Below, piece by piece: positions 52,330 through 61,136 of a DNA stretch of 64,000 bases. This DNA comes from Deltaproteobacteria bacterium. GTDB lineage: Bacteria > Desulfobacterota > DSM-4660 > Desulfatiglandales > Desulfatiglandaceae. The stretch is from NCBI GenBank assembly GCA_019307815.1, contig JAFDIV010000010.1:62001-126000 (forward strand), written 5' to 3'. The position numbers and the translations under genes are program-made. Position 1 is the first letter of the stretch, and each line of letters starts with the position of its first letter. Under the pieces are notes generated by a model, which was not told where the DNA came from, made no database searches, and saw only the letters and a list, made by a program, of their open reading frames with translations.

Positions 52330-53319
52330 GTGGGTGAAATTTTAGTCCTAGCAGAAAGTAAAGAAGGGTCGCTAGAAAAGCCCACCCTTGAGTTGATCCA
52401 CGCAGCCAAGGGAATCGCTAGTGATCTAGGTGTTGGAACCGCCGCATTGCTACTCGGAGATTCTATTACTGAACTATCCAATGAAATTGCAGGGTATGGC
52501 CTTGACAAAGTTTACATGCTTGAAAACTCGCTCTTCAAGGATTTTATTGGTGACGTTTGGGTGGCGGCCATTGAGCAAGTGTGTAAAAACCTAAATCCTG
52601 ACGCAGTTTTAATTTCCCACTCCGACATTGGTAGGGAAATAGCACCAAGGTTAGCGTACAGGTTAAACTCAATTGCCACAACAGATTGTATCAGCTTATC
52701 AGTTAATCAAGATGACAAAACAATTATCAAAAATAAGCCTATTTATGGGGGTAACGCGATAGCAGTATTAAAATCTCTGAAGCAACCTGAAATAATAACC
52801 CTTAGAAAAAATTGTTTTCCTCTTGCTGAAGCTTCGTCTGACAAATCGGAGATAGTAGAATTACCGGTTGAAATTTCACAAGACATCGTTAAGGTCGAAA
52901 TCCTTGAAAGAAAACAAGTAGATACCGTTGAACTCGACAAAGCGGAGGTTATTATCTCTGGCGGCAGGGGAATTGCTTCAGATGAAGACTTCAAGATGCT
53001 GGAACAGCTTGCAGATTTGATTAAGAAGGCAGGTGCAAATGCAATGGTAGGCTGTAGTAGGCCCATTGTAGATATGGGTTGGATGTCTTCAGATCACCAA
53101 GTAGGCCTTACTGGTACAATGGTAGCTCCGGGAATCTATCTTGCAATTGGAATCTCTGGAGCAATTCAGCACCTGGTCGGAATGGTGCGGTCCAAAAAAA
53201 TCATTGCAATTAACACGGACCCCGGTTGCAACATGTTGAAGGTTGCGGATTATGGTTTAGTTGATGATTACACAGAAATAATTCCCCATCTTATAAAGAA
53301 AATGGAGGAGCTATCATGA
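52330..53319 (+). CDS. etfA: Electron transfer flavoprotein alpha subunit
   Basis: A 329-residue EtfA. The C-terminal FAD domain has Ser-Gly-Gly-Arg-Gly-Ile, Val-Gly-Cys-Ser-Arg-Pro, Gly-Leu-Thr-Gly-Thr and Gly-Ile-Ser-Gly-Ala-Ile-Gln-His, then Ile-Asn-Thr-Asp-Pro. The order alpha then beta in the operon is normal. The GTG start at 52330 follows AAAGGAGG at the proper distance; the ATG at 52258 lies in the preceding gene. The FAD site looks complete; nothing shows a bifurcating type. Confidence 0.95.
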   Translation: MGEILVLAESKEGSLEKPTLELIHAAKGIASDLGVGTAALLLGDSITELSNEIAGYGLDKVYMLENSLFKDFIGDVWVAAIEQVCKNLNPDAVLISHSDIGREIAPRLAYRLNSIATTDCISLSVNQDDKTIIKNKPIYGGNAIAVLKSLKQPEIITLRKNCFPLAEASSDKSEIVELPVEISQDIVKVEILERKQVDTVELDKAEVIISGGRGIASDEDFKMLEQLADLIKKAGANAMVGCSRPIVDMGWMSSDHQVGLTGTMVAPGIYLAIGISGAIQHLVGMVRSKKIIAINTDPGCNMLKVADYGLVDDYTEIIPHLIKKMEELS

Positions 53320-54110
53320 GCGATCTAAAAATCATTGTGTGCGTAAAACAAATTCCTGATCCCGAGGCGCCATTTTCTTCTGTGACGGTCGACACTGAAA
53401 AAAAGAAGGTAGAAGTCGATGCACCTGATGTTATAAACCCCTTTGACGAAAATGCACTTGAAGCGGCCTTGCGTATCAAAGAGACAATGGGCTGTCATAT
53501 TACCGTTGTGAGTTTAGGGGCATCTCTTTCTGACACAGTACTGAGAAAAGCAATCGCCGCAGGAGCTAACGAGTTGGTGCTTATAGAAGACCCCGTATTT
53601 GAAGAACTCGACAGCAATTCTACGGCTTACGCCCTCAGCAAAGCAATAGAGCAGCTCGGCGATTTTGATTTAATCTTGACTGGCAGACAAGCTGGTGATT
53701 GGGATGCAGGTCAAGTAGGATCAGTGCTCGCTGAAATATTGGACATCCCGTGTATAACCATGGCTTGCGGAATCAAGGTAGAGGACGGGCATGTGATCGT
53801 AGATAAAACAATTCCGGGAGCAATCGAAGTGGTGAAGGCAAAAATGCCCGCTTTGGTAACTGTCAGCAATGAAGTGGGAGAGCTTAGGTATGTTTCAAGA
53901 TCAAAGCTTTTGGCCATGCTGAGAAAACGTATACCTATGAAAAAGTGGAAGGCTGACCAGCTCAATTTAGCACCTGACGCGCTCTCCCAAGTGGGACTGT
54001 CAGAATTATTAACTCCTCCGGATATGAGGAGAGACTGCGTGCTTATAGAAGGATCCTCACCGGAAGAAAAAGCTGGGGAACTTGCAAAGATAATAAAGTC
54101 GCTCATATAA
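53316..54110 (+). CDS. etfB: Electron transfer flavoprotein beta subunit
   Basis: A 264-residue EtfB. Lys-Gln-Ile-Pro-Asp-Pro at the N-terminus, Asn-Pro-Phe-Asp-Glu-Asn-Ala-Leu-Glu-Ala-Ala, and Thr-Gly-Arg-Gln-Ala-Gly-Asp-Trp-Asp-Ala-Gly-Gln-Val-Gly are the usual nucleotide-site motifs. It overlaps etfA by 4 bases. The dimer should carry electrons from a dehydrogenase to the membrane oxidoreductase encoded upstream. Confidence 0.96.
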   Translation: MSDLKIIVCVKQIPDPEAPFSSVTVDTEKKKVEVDAPDVINPFDENALEAALRIKETMGCHITVVSLGASLSDTVLRKAIAAGANELVLIEDPVFEELDSNSTAYALSKAIEQLGDFDLILTGRQAGDWDAGQVGSVLAEILDIPCITMACGIKVEDGHVIVDKTIPGAIEVVKAKMPALVTVSNEVGELRYVSRSKLLAMLRKRIPMKKWKADQLNLAPDALSQVGLSELLTPPDMRRDCVLIEGSSPEEKAGELAKIIKSLI

Positions 54111-54159
54111 GTAGGTAGGGGCATTCGACCCAACACTAAAACATACAAGGAGGATTATT

Positions 54160-55806
54160 ATGGCAGACAAAGTTTATGATGCAGTGGTTATAGGAGGCGG
54201 GCATCACGGTACAATAATTGCGCCTTATCTGGCGAAGGCCGGGATGAAAGTTGGAGTATTTGAACGTTTGGACCATTTGGGGGGCGGAGCTATCATGGAA
54301 AAGGACCGTCCAGCCCAGGGTTTTACTGGTACGTTTTGTGCGCACTTTACACGCTTCTATGCGCATCCGGCTTACAGGGAGTTTAATCTCAGGGATGAGG
54401 GGCTGGAATATGTATTTCCGGACACTAATGAGGCAATCGTATTTGATGATGATACATCATATCTCGCTTATGCAGCCTTCACAGTTGTTGATCCCAAAAC
54501 AGGAGAAACAAAATTCAACGAAGAAAATGTAAAAAAGACCTATGAACAAATTAAGAGATTTTCAAAGGCGGACGCTGAGACATATTTGGATATGACGGAA
54601 AAATATAGGGACAGGTGGCGAGTGGCATTTCACAAGCACAGATACTCCAGGCCTACACCTTGGGGGACTCCTGACCCCTTAGAAGAAGTGCTTAATGACC
54701 CAAAAAGTGGCCTTATCCCTGAGTTGCAATTTATGACATGCAAGCAGGTAGCAAGGTACTTCTTTGAAAGCGATGAATTGAGGATACTGACCTTGCGGGG
54801 CTTCTTGACATCGTGGGGTTGCTTTCCAAGTGACATTCCAGGCATTGCTACTATTTTGGCTACCATACATCTTACCCTAGGGTGGGAAACCGCAGCCATA
54901 CCAATTGGCGGGACCCAGGCAATCACGGACGCACTAGTATCAGCAGGGAAAAAGCTAGGGGTCGAGTATCACCTCAACTCTGAAGTCACCAATATCCTGA
55001 TTGAGAATGGTCAAGCAAAGGGTGTCCGACTAGCAGATGGAACCGAGGTAAAGGCAAAGCAATGTGTAGTCTCTGACAATGCCTCTCCTCAACTTTTCTT
55101 CCGCCTTGTGGGAGAAGATAATATTGATCATGAATTAAAACGTAGAGTAAGAACTTACACATTTGACCGAAGTGGGCAGCTCTTCTGGGGAGATGTAGCA
55201 CTACATGAATTACCGGACTATAAGGCGGCAAAAGACAATCCAGATGTAAATGCTACACCAAGAACATATTGGGCACCCAAAGATCTCCAATTCATCGAGG
55301 ACAAATATCTCCATGAAATCATGCTGGTCGGTATGCCTTCAAAGATTTTCTGCCTTACTGCTCCAGACAGCATTTGGGATCCAACGCGAGCTCCAGAGGG
55401 CAAACACTCTGTTTTAGTAGAAGAATTTACCTGTCCTGCAAGGTTCTTCTCAAGGCGTGAGTGGGATCAATTGAAAAATCAATTTGTTGAGGAATGTCTT
55501 GAACAGTGGCGTCAGTATGCACCAAATATGACAAAGGATAACCTAATCGCGGAAGGATTAACAACTCCCGCAGACATCAGAGATACCCACCTTGACATGG
55601 GCGAGGGCGGCTGGTGTGAAGGCGACACTTCGGGTGTTCAGAGTGGCCGTTTCAGAGGCATGCTGCGCGGCTATAGGACTCCAGTAAAGAATCTATATAT
55701 GTGTTCATCTGGTTCTCCTGGAGGCCCGGGTATCGGTCGGGGATCCAGCTACAACTGTTACAACACAATAGCTGATGACTTGGGTTTGCCAAAGCCCGAA
55801 AATTAA
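54160..55806 (+). CDS. FAD-dependent oxidoreductase (phytoene desaturase-like)
   Basis: A 548-residue flavoprotein of the phytoene-desaturase/amine oxidase group. The dinucleotide motif is Val-Ile-Gly-Gly-Gly-His-His-Gly at 9-16, then Phe-Glu-Arg. The C-terminal Gly-Ser-Pro-Gly-Gly-Pro-Gly-Ile-Gly-Arg-Gly seals the FAD site. The His-His in place of the usual Asn/Ile-Gly is unusual. It may desaturate or oxidise the pathway substrate and feed ETF; this is inferred from its position directly after etfB. AAGGAGG precedes the ATG. No signal peptide. Confidence 0.85.
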   Translation: MADKVYDAVVIGGGHHGTIIAPYLAKAGMKVGVFERLDHLGGGAIMEKDRPAQGFTGTFCAHFTRFYAHPAYREFNLRDEGLEYVFPDTNEAIVFDDDTSYLAYAAFTVVDPKTGETKFNEENVKKTYEQIKRFSKADAETYLDMTEKYRDRWRVAFHKHRYSRPTPWGTPDPLEEVLNDPKSGLIPELQFMTCKQVARYFFESDELRILTLRGFLTSWGCFPSDIPGIATILATIHLTLGWETAAIPIGGTQAITDALVSAGKKLGVEYHLNSEVTNILIENGQAKGVRLADGTEVKAKQCVVSDNASPQLFFRLVGEDNIDHELKRRVRTYTFDRSGQLFWGDVALHELPDYKAAKDNPDVNATPRTYWAPKDLQFIEDKYLHEIMLVGMPSKIFCLTAPDSIWDPTRAPEGKHSVLVEEFTCPARFFSRREWDQLKNQFVEECLEQWRQYAPNMTKDNLIAEGLTTPADIRDTHLDMGEGGWCEGDTSGVQSGRFRGMLRGYRTPVKNLYMCSSGSPGGPGIGRGSSYNCYNTIADDLGLPKPEN

Positions 55807-55922
55807 TTCACTTGTGGCCCTAGACGGAGGAACCCGCATAGGGCCACAATCCTTCAATATCTAAATATTCTTCAAGGCACTTTCCATCGGCGATCACATC
55901 ATTAACAGGGAGGGTTTTACAA

Positions 55923-56675
55923 ATGCGTCTCAAAGAAAAGGTTGCCATTGTAACAGGCGCGGCTAAAGGTCTTGGAAGAGCCTTCGCGTTAAAATTGGCT
56001 CAAGAGGGCGCCAAGGTCATGGTAGTCACACGAAAGGACATGGATAATCTCAGGCAAACAGTTAAGCAAATAACCGATAATGGCGGTAAAGCGCAACTTT
56101 TCCAAGCTGACGTATCTAAAGAAAAAGATACCAAAGCTATGGCAGAAGCGACTAACAAAGAATTCGGGAAGATTGACATTCTGGTGAATAACGCGGCCAT
56201 ATATGATGGAATTAAGCGTAGGCCTTTTTATGAAATAGATTTGGACGAGTGGGATTTGGTTATGTCTGTCAACGTCAAAGGTGCCTTTCTGGCAGCTAGG
56301 GCAGTCTTCCCATACATGAAAGAAAACAAGTATGGGAAAATAGTCAATTTGGCCTCTGAAGTCTTTTTCACCGGTTCACACGGCTTTGCCCATTATGTGG
56401 CATCAAAGGGGGGGATCATCGGCCTTACTAGGGCATTAGCTGTTGAACTCGGGCCTCACAATATTTGTATTAATTGTGTCGCGCCGGGCTTTACGGACAC
56501 GGAGGCAAGCAGGGGCCTAGCAGACGTAACCAAATATGACACTTCAAGAACGCCCCTCCGACGATTGGAAAAACCAGAAGACCTCACCGGGGCAGTTCTT
56601 TTTCTTGTATCGCCCGAGAGCGATTTTATCACCGGCCAGACACTCCTTGTTGATGGTGGCCGTGCCATGCATTGA
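55923..56675 (+). CDS. Short-chain dehydrogenase/reductase
   Basis: A 250-residue classical SDR. The cofactor loop is Gly12-Ala-Ala-Lys-Gly16-Leu-Gly18, Asn-Asn-Ala-Ala at about 88-91, and the catalytic Ser145, Tyr158, Lys162. The C-terminal Gly-Gln-Thr-Leu-Leu-Val-Asp-Gly-Gly is typical of FabG-like enzymes. It should oxidise an alcohol or reduce a keto group. Between two pathway enzymes it is a likely catabolic dehydrogenase, not a fatty-acid synthesis enzyme. Confidence 0.92.
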   Translation: MRLKEKVAIVTGAAKGLGRAFALKLAQEGAKVMVVTRKDMDNLRQTVKQITDNGGKAQLFQADVSKEKDTKAMAEATNKEFGKIDILVNNAAIYDGIKRRPFYEIDLDEWDLVMSVNVKGAFLAARAVFPYMKENKYGKIVNLASEVFFTGSHGFAHYVASKGGIIGLTRALAVELGPHNICINCVAPGFTDTEASRGLADVTKYDTSRTPLRRLEKPEDLTGAVLFLVSPESDFITGQTLLVDGGRAMH

Positions 56676-56720
56676 AAAGCTTTACCCCTTGAGGCCTACA
56701 AATTTGTTGGGAGGTCACGT

Positions 56721-57593
56721 ATGAAGCCTGCCCCAGAGTGCGCACTCTGTTTACTCAGATGGTTCTATGATAAAGCCGCAGTGGGCCTCCAGCGTGAGCA
56801 GAAGTTCAAGTTGTTTAGGGAAATATCGAAAGTACTCGTGCAAAGCTTTTACCCCAACACAAATTTAGGCCGGGCCAGCAATACAATTATTGAGCAAGTC
56901 GCTGAATTTATATCTATGGCTGCTCCAGAATACAAAGATATCAAGGCCAAAAGCAATAAACTTGTGAAAGACGTGCTTTCACGTGCATCAAATTTCGTAA
57001 TGCAAAGTAAAACAGATGAGGAAAGATTCTTGAAGGCAGTCTGGCTTGCTACTCTTGGGAATGTGGCCCCCCTTGCCAAACTCAAAAAAGCCATGACATT
57101 TGAGGATGCATTGAATGTCATGGAAGGTAAAGGGCCCTTGCCACATGTCATCGGGGACATATTTAACTGCGTGCAAACGTCCCAGAGAATCTTGTATATC
57201 TCAGATAATGCGGGAGAAATTGGTTTTGATTCATTGTTGATTTCAGAATTAAAGCAAATGGGTGCCAAAGTGACATTGGCGGTGAAGGCTAAGCCACTAT
57301 TTGAGGACGCTACCCTTGAAGATGCAGAGTTTTTTCTTCTCCATAATTTGGCTGACGAAGTCTTGGGTATAAAAGGCTTTTTCGTACCGGATGCGATGGG
57401 CAATCGAATAGATAGGGCTCTAAAAGAAAGTGATCTCGTTATGGTAAAGGGCACAGGAAATTACGAGGCAGTGGAGGGGGAGCTAAAAGGCAAGGCTATA
57501 ATTTATATGCTTAAGGTGAAATGTGGCCCTGTTGCTCATTCAACCGGGACAAAGGCGGGAGAATTTGTGGCAAGGCTAGACGCGCCAACTTAG
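56721..57593 (+). CDS. DUF89 (ARMT1-like) metal-dependent phosphatase-type protein
   Basis: A 290-residue DUF89 protein. The N-terminal Pro-Glu-Cys-Ala-Leu-Cys and the metal site Ser-Asp162-Asn163-Ala-Gly-Glu-Ile-Gly-Phe-Asp are the family marks, with Lys-Gly-Thr-Gly-Asn-Tyr-Glu further on. Members are metal-dependent phosphatases acting on sugar or metabolite phosphates. In this operon, close to a phosphotransferase, it may hydrolyse a phosphorylated intermediate or a damage product. AGGAGG-like sequence (GGGAGG) precedes the ATG. The substrate is unknown. Confidence 0.88.
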   Translation: MKPAPECALCLLRWFYDKAAVGLQREQKFKLFREISKVLVQSFYPNTNLGRASNTIIEQVAEFISMAAPEYKDIKAKSNKLVKDVLSRASNFVMQSKTDEERFLKAVWLATLGNVAPLAKLKKAMTFEDALNVMEGKGPLPHVIGDIFNCVQTSQRILYISDNAGEIGFDSLLISELKQMGAKVTLAVKAKPLFEDATLEDAEFFLLHNLADEVLGIKGFFVPDAMGNRIDRALKESDLVMVKGTGNYEAVEGELKGKAIIYMLKVKCGPVAHSTGTKAGEFVARLDAPT

Positions 57594-57694
57594 TTATGGC
57601 ACGGTCTTACGGTAATCGAGAAACGGCTATACGTCAAAAAGGGAAGAATTATTTTGGCTCTCAACTATTAAACTAACAATGAAAGGAGGATGTT

Positions 57695-59413
57695 ATGGGA
57701 CAGTGGATGTTTAAAAGGCATGTAAGGGAATTTTGGCCGGAAAGAGACTTCAAAAAATATCCTGTCTGGTTCACAGATTTTTCTCATTCTTTTCCTGCAT
57801 GGACCCCACTATTCGAATGGACCTGGATCTTCAACCTGCTGCATGGCCACATTTATGGATGCAACGAGGCCTGGATACCTGAAACAAGGTCTTCTGATTG
57901 GCGTGAAATCGACGGTTGTGCATTATGCGTAGCTACTCCCATACCTAATAAAGAAGAGGTGGAGTTCAGAAAGAGGAAATTCTACGACTTCATAAAAAAC
58001 GACTTCGAGCCCAATTATGAGCAATACTGGGAAAAAAGCAAACAAGAGATGTTAGGCCGGTATAAAAAGCTCCAACAGTTCGATTATCAAAACGCCTACC
58101 CTTATGACCTTTACAAAATATTCAACTATGCCATTGAGACGCACAAACGTATGTGGGAGGATCATTTCTTCTTTATGTATGCTCTCTATGGAGCCTACTG
58201 GGTGTTTGAAGACCTGTGCAAGGAATATGTGGGCATAAAGGAAACATCTACTGAATGGCATAAGCTTATCCGCGGTTACGACAATATGCTTTTCCGCCAG
58301 GACAAGGCGATGTGGGAACTCCGCAATAAGGCTATAGAGCATGGTATAGATGAAATTATTGCCAACACCTCCACAGACAAGGTAATAGAAGAACTCAATA
58401 AAACCCCTAAAGGCAAAACATGGGTGGAGAAGGACCTTCAAAATTTTATGCATGGCCTGCAATATGGCTGGCGAATGATTCGCATGATGGAATTTGTGGA
58501 ACCTACATGGTGGGAAGTACCTGAAAACGCCATATTGCACATCCAGCAGTACCTGATTGAGGACAGGGAGGTTAGGCCGTTTCCACTTGATGCAATTCGT
58601 GAGCGTCTGGTGAAGGAAAGACAAGAGGTAGAGAAAGACGTAGTGGCCAAGGCCGAGGCCAATGGCTGTCCCGACATGGAATGGTTCAAATGCCTTCTTC
58701 GACTTGCTCAAAGGTGCAGTTCCTTTAGTGAGAGCCATGACTTTTTGTATGAACACCGCTGCTTTTCGGCATTCCGTTTCTGCATGCTCAATATCGGTAA
58801 GAGGCTTGTGGAAAAGGGCACAATCGACTCTCCTGACGACATGTTTTTCTTCATACCAGAAGAGTTGCAGACAATGATCGCAATGCCTGAAAACTACAAA
58901 AATGGCTTTATCGCCCGGCAACGACGCGCAGAATGGGAGGCCAATAAAGAATATATGTCTCGCCCACCAATCATCCCCAGGGACCCCAAAATGCAACCCC
59001 ATGAAGCGGGAGCCTTTATGGCAGAGGCAAAAGATCCCATTATCGCCAAAATCACTATTGGGGAATTTGTAGAGCCCGACCCATCTAGTGGTGCACTCTT
59101 ATTCGGAAATCCTGGAAGCCCGGGGATTGCGGAAGGAAGGGCCTGCATTGTCATCACTGCTGCGGATCTCAAAAAACTCCAACCAGGGGATATCATGGTA
59201 TGCCCCTCTTCCCAGTCCGCATATACGCCCGTATTTCCCTTATTAAAGGGGGTCGTTGCAGATGGAGGTGGCAGTCTCTCCCATGGCCCCATTGTAGGAA
59301 GAGAATGGGATATTCCTGTTGTGGCCAATTGCATTCAAGGGACAAAATTACTCAAAGATGGCGACAGGATCAAGGTGGATGGCTTTACCGGCCTTGTTTA
59401 TAAATTGGATTAA
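57695..59413 (+). CDS. PEP-synthase-like phosphotransferase subunit with phosphohistidine domain
   Basis: A 572-residue protein. The last 105 residues are the swivelling phosphohistidine domain of PEP-utilising enzymes: Gly-Ser-Pro-Gly-Ile-Ala-Glu-Gly and Asp-Gly-Gly-Gly-Ser-Leu-Ser-His530, with His530 the phospho-acceptor. The first 450 residues are Trp/Phe/Tyr-rich and helical, unlike the PEP-binding TIM barrel, and should bind the acceptor. The layout matches the larger subunit of phenylphosphate synthase, or the substrate and His parts of rifampin phosphotransferase. The ATP-binding partner starts at 63917. AAAGGAGG lies before the ATG. Confidence 0.8.
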   Translation: MGQWMFKRHVREFWPERDFKKYPVWFTDFSHSFPAWTPLFEWTWIFNLLHGHIYGCNEAWIPETRSSDWREIDGCALCVATPIPNKEEVEFRKRKFYDFIKNDFEPNYEQYWEKSKQEMLGRYKKLQQFDYQNAYPYDLYKIFNYAIETHKRMWEDHFFFMYALYGAYWVFEDLCKEYVGIKETSTEWHKLIRGYDNMLFRQDKAMWELRNKAIEHGIDEIIANTSTDKVIEELNKTPKGKTWVEKDLQNFMHGLQYGWRMIRMMEFVEPTWWEVPENAILHIQQYLIEDREVRPFPLDAIRERLVKERQEVEKDVVAKAEANGCPDMEWFKCLLRLAQRCSSFSESHDFLYEHRCFSAFRFCMLNIGKRLVEKGTIDSPDDMFFFIPEELQTMIAMPENYKNGFIARQRRAEWEANKEYMSRPPIIPRDPKMQPHEAGAFMAEAKDPIIAKITIGEFVEPDPSSGALLFGNPGSPGIAEGRACIVITAADLKKLQPGDIMVCPSSQSAYTPVFPLLKGVVADGGGSLSHGPIVGREWDIPVVANCIQGTKLLKDGDRIKVDGFTGLVYKLD

Positions 59414-59471
59414 TTAGTTGCGTGCTATATGCACCAGATACCTCTTTCCTATTAAAAAAGGAGATCGAAAA

Positions 59472-60812
59472 ATGCTCACTAACGCTGACAAATTTTGGAA
59501 CCCTTTACTGGAAACCCTTCCTAGGGAAAAGCTCCAGGATTTGCAGGTAAGAAAGTTCAGACGTATCATGGCTTGGGCCTACGAAAATTCTAAATTTCAC
59601 CGTAAGCTTTATAAAGAGGCTGGTGTCCAACCAGCGGATATCAAGACTATGGAAGACATAGCCCAGGTTCCCAAGGTGGAAAAGTCCATGATGAGAAACA
59701 TACAAAAAAAGGAGCCTTATCCCTATGGGGATATGCTATGTGTACCGCTGGAACGTGTCACCGAATTCAGGCAAACCAGCGGTACTACTGGGCAGCCCGT
59801 GTATCAGCCCGATACATGGCAGGACTGGGAATGGTGGGCTGAATCATGGGCATATATCCTTTACGCGCAAGGATACCGCTCAACCGACCGTGTCTTTATA
59901 CCATTTGGGTATAACATCTTTGTGGCCTTCTGGGCTGGCCATTACGGAGCGGAAAAACTGGGCTGCGAGGTAGTTCCTGGCGGCGTACTGAATACGGAGG
60001 CTCGTATCTTAAAAATGCAGGAATTAAGGGCCACAGCAACTATGGCCACACCCACCTACGTCCTAGGCATGGCAGACACGGCACGGAGAAAGCTTGGGAT
60101 CGATCCTGCCAAGGACCTCAACATTCAAAAAATAACTTGCGCAGGCGAGCCTGGCGCCAGTATTCCCGCCACAAAAAGGAGGATGGAGGAGGCTTGGGGC
60201 GCAAAGGTCTATGACCACATAGGTGCTACAGAAATAGGGGCCTGGAGCTATGAATGCATGGAGCAACCTGGGGGCCTTCACGTAAACGAGGGATTGTTTT
60301 TGGTCCAGATTGAAGACCCCGAAACAGGAGAAATCATTGAAGAACCAGGCAAACCGGGGAAAATGGTCATTACGGCATTTGACCGTATCGCCCAGCCATG
60401 CATTAGGTTTGATTCGAAAGATATTATTATGTGGCACGAAGAACAGTGCCCCTGCGGCCGCACCTTCCGGCTAATAAAGGGGGGGGTTGTGGGCCGAGCC
60501 GACGACATTACCAAGGTCAAGGGCGTGTTGCTAGCTCCAACAGCCATTGAAGAAGTGGTAAGGGCTATCCCTGAGTTGGGTGACGAATATGAAGTCACTG
60601 TGACAAAGAAGGGAGACACCGATGACATCTCACTTAAGGTTGAGCTTCTGCCTGAGGCGGAAAACAGGAAGGATGAAGTGATGGCGATCCTAGTTGATCA
60701 GCTTAGGGTCAAGACTAATCTTAGATATAACATTAGTTTTCATCCTTATGGGTCACTGCCCAGATATGATGTAAAGGCAAAACGTTTCAAAGACTTGCGG
60801 AAAATCCACTAA
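59472..60812 (+). CDS. PaaK-family (phenylacetate-CoA-type) AMP-forming CoA ligase
   Basis: A 446-residue ANL ligase of the PaaK group. The P-loop is Gln-Thr-Ser-Gly-Thr-Thr-Gly-Gln-Pro near residue 100. Asp-His-Ile-Gly-Ala-Thr-Glu-Ile-Gly and Gly-Arg-Ala-Asp-Asp-Ile-Thr-Lys-Val-Lys-Gly follow. A Cys-Pro-Cys-Gly-Arg-Thr segment is typical of PaaK. It activates an aromatic or similar acid to its CoA ester. The start at 59472 follows AAAAGGAG; the ATG at 59418 is unlikely. It links the phosphotransferase and AOR genes and suggests that the pathway ends in an acyl-CoA. Confidence 0.9.
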   Translation: MLTNADKFWNPLLETLPREKLQDLQVRKFRRIMAWAYENSKFHRKLYKEAGVQPADIKTMEDIAQVPKVEKSMMRNIQKKEPYPYGDMLCVPLERVTEFRQTSGTTGQPVYQPDTWQDWEWWAESWAYILYAQGYRSTDRVFIPFGYNIFVAFWAGHYGAEKLGCEVVPGGVLNTEARILKMQELRATATMATPTYVLGMADTARRKLGIDPAKDLNIQKITCAGEPGASIPATKRRMEEAWGAKVYDHIGATEIGAWSYECMEQPGGLHVNEGLFLVQIEDPETGEIIEEPGKPGKMVITAFDRIAQPCIRFDSKDIIMWHEEQCPCGRTFRLIKGGVVGRADDITKVKGVLLAPTAIEEVVRAIPELGDEYEVTVTKKGDTDDISLKVELLPEAENRKDEVMAILVDQLRVKTNLRYNISFHPYGSLPRYDVKAKRFKDLRKIH

Positions 60813-60827
60813 AGGAGGTACGAACAC

Positions 60828-61013
60828 GTGGATGAAATAGATCTGAAGAAATTGGATAGCATTATAGGAGAAATTGAATCGGCGGTCAATAAACTCACGA
60901 AAGAGGCAAAGGGAATCCAGGCCATTGAGCGGAATGCTGACAGGATACTTGCCAGTACAAAGATGCTCAAAATCAATGTAAGTGACGTACTAGCAGATTT
61001 CCTCGGCTCATGA
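60828..61013 (+). CDS. Small 61-residue helical protein
   Basis: A 61-residue acidic/basic helical protein with no Cys and no known domain. GTG start at 60828 with a strong AAAGGAGG 10 bases upstream and a 15-bp gap after the ligase stop. Heptad-like Leu/Ile spacing suggests a coiled coil or small dimer. It is part of the operon and may bind the ligase or the AOR downstream. The real existence of the gene is supported by the ribosome site. Confidence 0.65.
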   Translation: MDEIDLKKLDSIIGEIESAVNKLTKEAKGIQAIERNADRILASTKMLKINVSDVLADFLGS

Positions 61014-61136
61014 CGTAGCATTTAACTTAGGCGTTCACCGAAAGGCGACCTTAATTTCACTTTTTGCCCCCTGGAGGCAATTTTCTCAAGAATTGGCTCC
61101 TTTAGTAACGATTTTGGAGATTTTGGAGGAAGTACT

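Noticed and set aside
56849..57454. 201-codon frame opposite the DUF89 gene
   Set aside because: Shadow of the sense gene; Ser-rich nonsense composition, and the sense frame has clear family motifs.
58052..59002. Long 316-codon frame opposite the phosphohistidine protein
   Set aside because: It is an antisense shadow of a clearly coding gene; the protein has no domain and an unnatural Cys/His composition.
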